A stretch of DNA of 64,000 bases from Rugosimonospora africana (GTDB lineage: Bacteria > Actinomycetota > Actinomycetes > Mycobacteriales > Micromonosporaceae), in contig NZ_BONZ01000040.1 of NCBI RefSeq assembly GCF_016862975.1, positions 1 through 64,000 on the forward strand. The letters are read 5' to 3'. The notes below the pieces were generated by a model that made no database searches, was not told the origin of the DNA, and saw only the letters and a program-made list of their open reading frames with translations. Made by a program: the position numbers and the translations under genes. The stretch's first letter is position 1. Every line of letters starts with the position of its first letter. Positions 59,394-64,000 of the stretch are shown piece after piece.

Positions 59394-60448
59394 CCACTCC
59401 GAGCCCGGTCAGCACCGCGGTGCCGACCGGCGAGCCCCGAGTCCGGGTGCGTGACCTGCGCATCTGGTACGGCACGTCGGGCGCGCCGGTGCGCGCGGTC
59501 GACGGCGTCGACCTGACCATCCACGCCGGCCAGATCGTGGCGCTGGTCGGCGAGTCCGGCTGCGGGAAGACCACCCTGGGACGGGGCATCCTCGGCCTGC
59601 TCCCGCCGGCCGCCGCGACCGACGGCGAGGTGGTGGTCGACGGCACCGACCTGCTGCGGCTGCCGGCCAGGCGGCTGCGCGCGATGCGCGGCGACAAGCT
59701 CGGCCTGGTGTTCCAGGAGCCGATGACCCGGCTGGACCCGCTGATGCGGGTGGGCGACCACTTCGACGAACTGCTGCGCACGCACCGGCCCCGGCTGTCC
59801 CGGGCGGAACGCGAACGGCAGGCGGTGGACATCCTGCGCGCGATGGGCATCCCGGCCTCGCGGCTGCGCCAGTACCCGCACGAGTTCTCCGGCGGCATGC
59901 GCCAACGGATCATGATCGCGCTGACCCTCGTGCTGCGCCCGGCGCTGGTTGTCGCCGACGAACCGACCACCGCCCTGGACGTGCTGGTCGAGGCGCAGAT
60001 CCTGAAGATTCTCGCCGAGCTGCGCTCGTCGGTCGACTGCGGCATGCTGCTGATCACCCACAACCTGGGCATCGTGCTGGAGGCGGCCGACCGGGTCGCG
60101 GTGATGTACGCCGGCCGGATCGTCGAGGAGGGTGACGTCCGGCAGGTGTTCGCCCACCCGGCCCACCCGTACACGCGGGAACTGCTGCGCTCGACCATCT
60201 CGCTGACCACGACCGAGCTGCACCACATCCCCGGCTCGCCGCCCGATCTGGCCGACCCGCCGCCCGGTTGCCGGTTCCATCCGCGCTGCCCGGACGCGAT
60301 GCGGATCTGCCCGAACTCTGACCCCGGGGACGTCGACACGGCGGGCGGTCAGCGCGTCGCCTGCTGGCTGCACCGGCTCGACGAGGTCGCGCCGGCCGAC
60401 CGGGAACCGTTGCCGGACAGGGAGATCAGCGTTGCCGACGAAGCCTGA
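59390..60448 (+). CDS. Peptide ABC transporter ATPase (DppD-like)
   Basis: A 352-residue ATPase. It has Walker A GESGCGKTT (K60), signature EFSGGMRQR, Walker B LVVADEPTTALD, and the oligopeptide C-terminal zone with CRFHPRCPDAMRIC, a cysteine-rich motif that can bind an iron-sulfur cluster in this family. The ATG overlaps the DppC stop as ATGA. Confidence 0.95.
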   Translation: MTTPSPVSTAVPTGEPRVRVRDLRIWYGTSGAPVRAVDGVDLTIHAGQIVALVGESGCGKTTLGRGILGLLPPAAATDGEVVVDGTDLLRLPARRLRAMRGDKLGLVFQEPMTRLDPLMRVGDHFDELLRTHRPRLSRAERERQAVDILRAMGIPASRLRQYPHEFSGGMRQRIMIALTLVLRPALVVADEPTTALDVLVEAQILKILAELRSSVDCGMLLITHNLGIVLEAADRVAVMYAGRIVEEGDVRQVFAHPAHPYTRELLRSTISLTTTELHHIPGSPPDLADPPPGCRFHPRCPDAMRICPNSDPGDVDTAGGQRVACWLHRLDEVAPADREPLPDREISVADEA

Positions 60449-61757
60449 GCAGGGCGCCGAGCAGGCGCTGATCGACGTGTCCGGCCTGCACGTCAGGTAC
60501 GCGCTGCGGCGCGGCCCGCTCGCCCGGATCACCGGTGGTGGCGGGGTCATCAGGGCGGTGGACGGGGTCTCGTTCCAGTTGCGCCGCGGCGAGGTACTCG
60601 GGCTGGTCGGGGAGTCCGGCAGCGGCAAGAGCACGCTCGGCCGGGCGCTGCTCGGCCTGGTACCGGCCAGTTCCGGCAGCATCCGGTACGCGGGTACCGA
60701 ACTGGTCGGCCGGTCCGAACGCCGGATGCGGCCGTTGCGTCGCCGGCTGCAGATGGTCTTCCAGGACCCGCACGCCTCGCTGAACCCGGCCATGGACGTG
60801 GGCACCGCGGTCGGCCATCCGCTGCGGATCCACGGCGTGGCCGGCAAGGACGTGCGGGACCGGGTGGTCGAGGCGCTGGAGCTGGTTGGGCTGTCGCCGG
60901 CGCACCGGTACCTGTCGTTGCGCCCGGGCGACCTGTCCGGCGGCCAGAAGCAGCGGGTGGTGATCGCCCGGGCCACGATCCTGGGTCCGGAGCTGCTGGT
61001 CGCCGACGAGCCGGTGTCGATGCTGGACATGAGCGTACGGGCGAAGATCCTGCGGCTGATGCTGGACCTGAGGCAGCAGCTGAACCTCACGTACCTCTAC
61101 ATCACCCACGACCTGGCCACCGCGAAGCTGTTCTGCGACCGGGTCGCCATCATGTACCTGGGCCGGATCGTGGAGATCGGCCGTACCGACGAGGTGTTCG
61201 CCGACCCGAAGCACCCGTACACCCGGGCGTTGCTGGCGGCCATTCCCGACCTGCGACCCGAGCACGCCGGCCCGCGTGACGTCCCGGCCGGGGAGATCCC
61301 GGACGCGGCGCGGCCACCGGCCGGCTGCTCGTACCACCCGCGTTGCCCGCACGCGTTCGCGCCGTGCGGGTTCGAGGGCCGGGACCTGCGGGCGCTGCTG
61401 GAGGCGCGGTGGGGCCGCGACGAGCCCGGCACCGCCGCCGGCTCGACCGCCGACCTCGCGGCGGAGAGCGCGCGGTTCGCGGACCTCGACGACTTCCTGG
61501 TTCACAGCGAGCGGATCCGGATCCGGCCGGCGCGCGGGCACACCGCGGCGGACGTACTCCAGACGTTGTCGGCGGCCCGCACGGACGCGCCCGACGAACC
61601 GGTCTGGCGTGGGGTGCGCGCGATGGCGGTCGAGGACCACGCGGCCGTCGTGGAGTTCGAGCCGGCCACCGATCCGGGCCTGCTCGACACCGGCACGGCA
61701 CGGGTCGCGTGCCACCTGTTCGATCCGCGCTTCGCCCCGGCTGAACAGGTGTCGTAA
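60432..61757 (+). CDS. Peptide ABC transporter ATPase (DppF-like) with C-terminal extension
   Basis: A 441-residue ATPase. It has Walker A GESGSGKST (K66), signature DLSGGQKQR, DEPVSMLD in place of the usual DEPTSALD, and CSYHPRCPHAFAPC in the C-terminal zone. A TTG start behind GGGAG lies inside the DppD gene, a 17-bp overlap. About 100 residues follow the normal end, rich in Ala/Asp, with VWRGVRAMAVEDHAAVVEFE. That tail is not part of DppF proteins I know; it could be a regulatory addition. Confidence 0.93.
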   Translation: MPTKPEQGAEQALIDVSGLHVRYALRRGPLARITGGGGVIRAVDGVSFQLRRGEVLGLVGESGSGKSTLGRALLGLVPASSGSIRYAGTELVGRSERRMRPLRRRLQMVFQDPHASLNPAMDVGTAVGHPLRIHGVAGKDVRDRVVEALELVGLSPAHRYLSLRPGDLSGGQKQRVVIARATILGPELLVADEPVSMLDMSVRAKILRLMLDLRQQLNLTYLYITHDLATAKLFCDRVAIMYLGRIVEIGRTDEVFADPKHPYTRALLAAIPDLRPEHAGPRDVPAGEIPDAARPPAGCSYHPRCPHAFAPCGFEGRDLRALLEARWGRDEPGTAAGSTADLAAESARFADLDDFLVHSERIRIRPARGHTAADVLQTLSAARTDAPDEPVWRGVRAMAVEDHAAVVEFEPATDPGLLDTGTARVACHLFDPRFAPAEQVS

Positions 61758-61868
61758 CGGGCGGCCGGACTGTGCGGTGAATGTCGGTGGAGCGGGCGGC
61801 CGGGCTTCCCTAGTTTCAAGTCGGCGCCGCTGGAAAATCGTCGCCCGATCGTGGAGGGAAATCGTCCG

Positions 61869-62774
61869 GTGCAGAATCTCGAATCGCAGGGCCGGTTCTC
61901 CGGCGTGTTCGCGGCGACCACCACGCCGTTCTCGCCCGACGGAAGGCGGGTGGACGCCGACCGGTACGCGGAGCACTGCGCGTGGCTGGTGGACTCCGGG
62001 GTCCAGGGCATCGTGCCCAACGGGTCGCTCGGCGAGTACGAGACGCTGACCGAGGCGGAGCGGCGCGAGGTCTTCGCGACCGCGCAGGCCGCGGTCGGCA
62101 CGCGGGTGCCGGTGGTACCCGGCGTCTCCGGCAAGGGCGCGGCCGAGGCGGTGCGGTGGACCGAGGAGGCGGCCGAGGCCGGAGCCCCCGCGGTCATGTG
62201 CCTGCCGCCGACCTCGCACGCGCCGACGCCGGACGAGGCAGTGGCGCACTTCGCGGCCGTCGCGGCGGTCGGGCTGCCGGTCATCGTGTACAACAACCCG
62301 TTCTCCACCCGGATCGACCTGACGCCGCCGCTGCTGGCCCGGATCGCCGAGATCGAGAACATCGCCGCGGTCAAGGAGTTCTCCCAGGACGTGCGGCGCA
62401 TCGCCCGGATCCGTGAGCTGGCCCCGTCCCTGGAGGTGCTGGTCGGCTGCGACGACCTGCTGGCCGAGGGCGTGCTGATGGGCGCGACCGGGTGGATCGC
62501 CGGATTCGTCAACGCGCTGCCGGCCTCGTCGGTGAGCCTGTTCGACCTGTGCGCGCAGGGCAAGTGGAGCGAGGCGCTGCCGCTGTACCGGGCGCTGCTG
62601 CCGGTACTGCGCTACGACGCCGAGCCGACCTTCGTCCAGGCCATCAAGCTCGGCCAGGACGAGGCCGGCCGGTACGGGGGGCCGGCCCGGCTGCCCAGGT
62701 TGCCGCTGCCCGAGGACGACCAGGCGGTGGTGCGGACCCGGGTCCGGGAGGCGATCGAGGCCGCCGAGCGATGA
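61869..62774 (+). CDS. DapA-family enzyme, probable pyrroline-4-hydroxy-2-carboxylate deaminase
   Basis: A 301-residue TIM-barrel lyase of the DHDPS/NAL family. The Schiff-base lysine is K169 in AAVKEFSQ, the assisting tyrosine is Y141 in VIVYNNPF, and NGSLGEYETL is the GxxGE motif near the N-terminus. Beside a proline-racemase-family epimerase and an FAD oxidoreductase the best reading is the deaminase of hydroxyproline catabolism, which forms alpha-ketoglutarate semialdehyde. A dihydrodipicolinate synthase role is less likely. GGAGG lies 11 bases before the chosen GTG; an earlier GTG at 61851 would add six residues. Confidence 0.85.
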   Translation: MQNLESQGRFSGVFAATTTPFSPDGRRVDADRYAEHCAWLVDSGVQGIVPNGSLGEYETLTEAERREVFATAQAAVGTRVPVVPGVSGKGAAEAVRWTEEAAEAGAPAVMCLPPTSHAPTPDEAVAHFAAVAAVGLPVIVYNNPFSTRIDLTPPLLARIAEIENIAAVKEFSQDVRRIARIRELAPSLEVLVGCDDLLAEGVLMGATGWIAGFVNALPASSVSLFDLCAQGKWSEALPLYRALLPVLRYDAEPTFVQAIKLGQDEAGRYGGPARLPRLPLPEDDQAVVRTRVREAIEAAER

Positions 62775-63784
62775 GGGCCTCGGTGATGTTCAACGCGGTG
62801 GACAGCCACACCGAGGGGATGCCCACCCGGGTCATCACGTCCGGGGTCGGTCCGCTGCCCGGCGCGACGATGGCCGACCGGCGCCGGTACCTGATGAACG
62901 AGCGCGACGACCTGCGCACCCTGCTGGTGAACGAGCCGCGCGGCCACTCCGCGATGTCCGGCGCGATTCTCCAGCCGCCGACCCGGCCCGACGCCGACGT
63001 GGGCGTGCTGTTCATCGAGGTGTCAGGGTGCCTGCCGATGTGCGGGCACGGCACGATCGGGTTCGCCACGGTACTGGTGGAGACCGGCATCGTCCCGGTC
63101 AAGGAACCGGTCACCACGATCCGCATCGACACCCCGGCCGGCCTCGTGGTGGCCTCGGTGGCGGTTGAGGACGGCCGCGCCCGCGCGGTGACCTTCCGCA
63201 ACGTGCCGGCGTACCTGCACCTGCGCGACGCCGTCGTCGAGGTGGACGGCATCGGGCCGGTACGGCTGGACCTGGCCTGGGGTGGGAACTTCTACGCGAT
63301 CCTGCCGGCCGCCGACGCCGGGCTGCGGGTCCGGCCGGAGTACCACGACGAGTTGGTGGACGCCGGCATGGCCATCATGCGGGCGGTCAACGAGCAGTTG
63401 GATTTCGCCCATCCGGAGCAGCCGGACGTGGCCGACTGCCGGCACGTCATCCTGACCGGGCCCGGCGACGCGGGCGCCGATTCCCGGTCCGCGGTGGCGA
63501 TCCACCCGGGCTGGGTCGACCGGTCGCCGTGCGGCACCGGTACGTCGGCCCGGATGGCGGCACTGGCCACCCGGGGAGCGCTCGAGCTGCACACCGACTT
63601 CGTGCACCAGTCGCTGATCGGGTCGCGGTTCACCGGTCAGCTCGTCGAGCGCACCTCGGTCGGCCCGTACCCGGCGTTCGTACCCACGATCACCGGGCGC
63701 GCCTGGATCACCGGTCTCGCCACGTACCTGCTCGATCCCGAGGATCCATTCCCGGCCGGCTTCCGCATCCGCCAGCAGCCGTGA
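62771..63784 (+). CDS. Proline-racemase-family protein, probable 4-hydroxyproline 2-epimerase
   Basis: A 337-residue cofactor-free enzyme. Both catalytic cysteines are present, C91 in LPMCGHGTIG and C254 in RSPCGTGTSA. That marks an epimerase or racemase and excludes the trans-3-hydroxyproline dehydratase branch, which lacks one of them. Conversion of trans-4-hydroxy-L-proline to cis-4-hydroxy-D-proline is favoured by the neighbours, but plain proline racemase cannot be ruled out. The ATG overlaps the DapA-family stop as ATGA. Confidence 0.9.
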   Translation: MRASVMFNAVDSHTEGMPTRVITSGVGPLPGATMADRRRYLMNERDDLRTLLVNEPRGHSAMSGAILQPPTRPDADVGVLFIEVSGCLPMCGHGTIGFATVLVETGIVPVKEPVTTIRIDTPAGLVVASVAVEDGRARAVTFRNVPAYLHLRDAVVEVDGIGPVRLDLAWGGNFYAILPAADAGLRVRPEYHDELVDAGMAIMRAVNEQLDFAHPEQPDVADCRHVILTGPGDAGADSRSAVAIHPGWVDRSPCGTGTSARMAALATRGALELHTDFVHQSLIGSRFTGQLVERTSVGPYPAFVPTITGRAWITGLATYLLDPEDPFPAGFRIRQQP

Positions 63785-63890
63785 CCGCTCCCGCCGCTGT
63801 CGTTCGCGTGGCTGTCGTTCGCGTCGTCGTCGTTCCCGCTGTCGTCGACTCCGCCGCTGTCGTTCGCGTGGCCTTCGATCCCGGCTCAGC
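63785..63890 (+). repeat. Degenerate GCTGTCGTTCGCG repeats
   Basis: Copies of GCTGTCGTTCGCGTGGC alternate with shorter GTCGTCGTTCC units between the epimerase stop and the next gene. A short open frame (GTG at 63781, stop near 63918) crosses it and reads Val/Ala/Arg repeats, but is not taken as a gene. Confidence 0.75.
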
Positions 63891-63908
63891 CGACCGCGCT
63901 GGCGCACA

Positions 63909-64000
63909 ATGCGCCTGATCGGCGACGAGCTGCCGGCCACGGCCGACGTCGTCGTGGTCGGGGCCGGGATCGTCGGCGCCGCCTGCGCCCGTGCCCTGGC
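63909..64000 (+). CDS. FAD-dependent oxidoreductase, 5' end only
   Basis: Thirty codons from an ATG at 63909 to the window edge read MRLIGDELPATADVVVVGAG and continue IVGAACARAL, the FAD-binding GxGxxG start of the DAO (D-amino-acid oxidase) family. In this position it would be the D-hydroxyproline dehydrogenase/oxidase that oxidises the epimerase product. No ribosome site is visible. Only the nucleotide-binding strand is seen, so the substrate is inferred from context alone. Confidence 0.75.
   Translation, partial: MRLIGDELPATADVVVVGAGIVGAACARAL

Noticed and set aside
63781-63918. Small Val/Ala/Arg-rich open frame after the epimerase
   Set aside because: It is written entirely by degenerate repeats and overlaps the start of the FAD oxidoreductase; no ribosome site.

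Overview
The window is high-GC DNA with strong G/C third-position bias, many GTG and a few TTG starts, ATGA/GTGA gene overlaps, Tat and lipoprotein export signals, PadR, SARP and ECF regulators, a mycothiol-dependent-isomerase-like protein and frequent leaderless -10 boxes. That points to a filamentous actinomycete. The style (GTACC-rich codon junctions, gene content) suggests Micromonosporaceae or a relative, but no rRNA or housekeeping marker fixes the genus. No tRNA, rRNA, CRISPR array or replication origin was seen.

Layout. 1-2.6 kb: hexanucleotide repeat, small membrane protein, a beta-hydroxyacid-dehydrogenase-like oxidoreductase and a TetR regulator sharing an ATGAC-N4-GTCAT operator. 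2.6-17.9 kb: a large sugar locus. One seven-gene operon (SDR, zinc dehydrogenase, SMP-30 lactonase, amidohydrolase, GH4, NagB-like isomerase, PfkB-like kinase) runs leftward from an IclR gene. A second operon (solute-binding protein, two permeases, second GH4) and a SIS-domain gene are probably controlled by a DeoR repressor through TATGCGCA sites. A decayed kinase fragment lies between them. 18-28 kb: a 170-bp palindrome, a Tat-exported alpha/beta hydrolase, a haloacetate-dehalogenase-like hydrolase, a SARP/AAA regulator, an ABC-F protein, a lipoprotein, a VOC protein and an AraC regulator. 28-45.9 kb: purple acid phosphatase, LtrA, a repeat-rich single-pass membrane protein, a metallophosphoesterase, PadR with a membrane partner, LysR with a divergent SDR, an EF-G paralogue, an MFS exporter, an MBL hydrolase, and an ECF sigma factor with a DHFR-family protein. 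46-48 kb: an IS607-type element with dead tnpA and intact tnpB. 48-51.7 kb: DUF4331 and an amino-acid ABC transporter. 51.7-64 kb: PucR regulator, secreted M6-like protease, complete peptide ABC transporter, DapA-family enzyme, proline-racemase-family epimerase and the start of an FAD oxidoreductase.

How genes work together. The sugar locus looks able to import a glycoside, cleave it with NAD-dependent GH4 enzymes, oxidise the sugar to a lactone, open the lactone and phosphorylate or isomerise the product. The substrate is unknown. The right-hand locus reads as secreted protease, then peptide import, then hydroxyproline catabolism (epimerase, oxidase, deaminase).

A recurring oddity is short tandem duplications that include, or start at, the stop codon of a gene. 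I count about nine cases. A 58-bp unit of this kind occurs at two separate gene ends in the same orientation relative to the gene.
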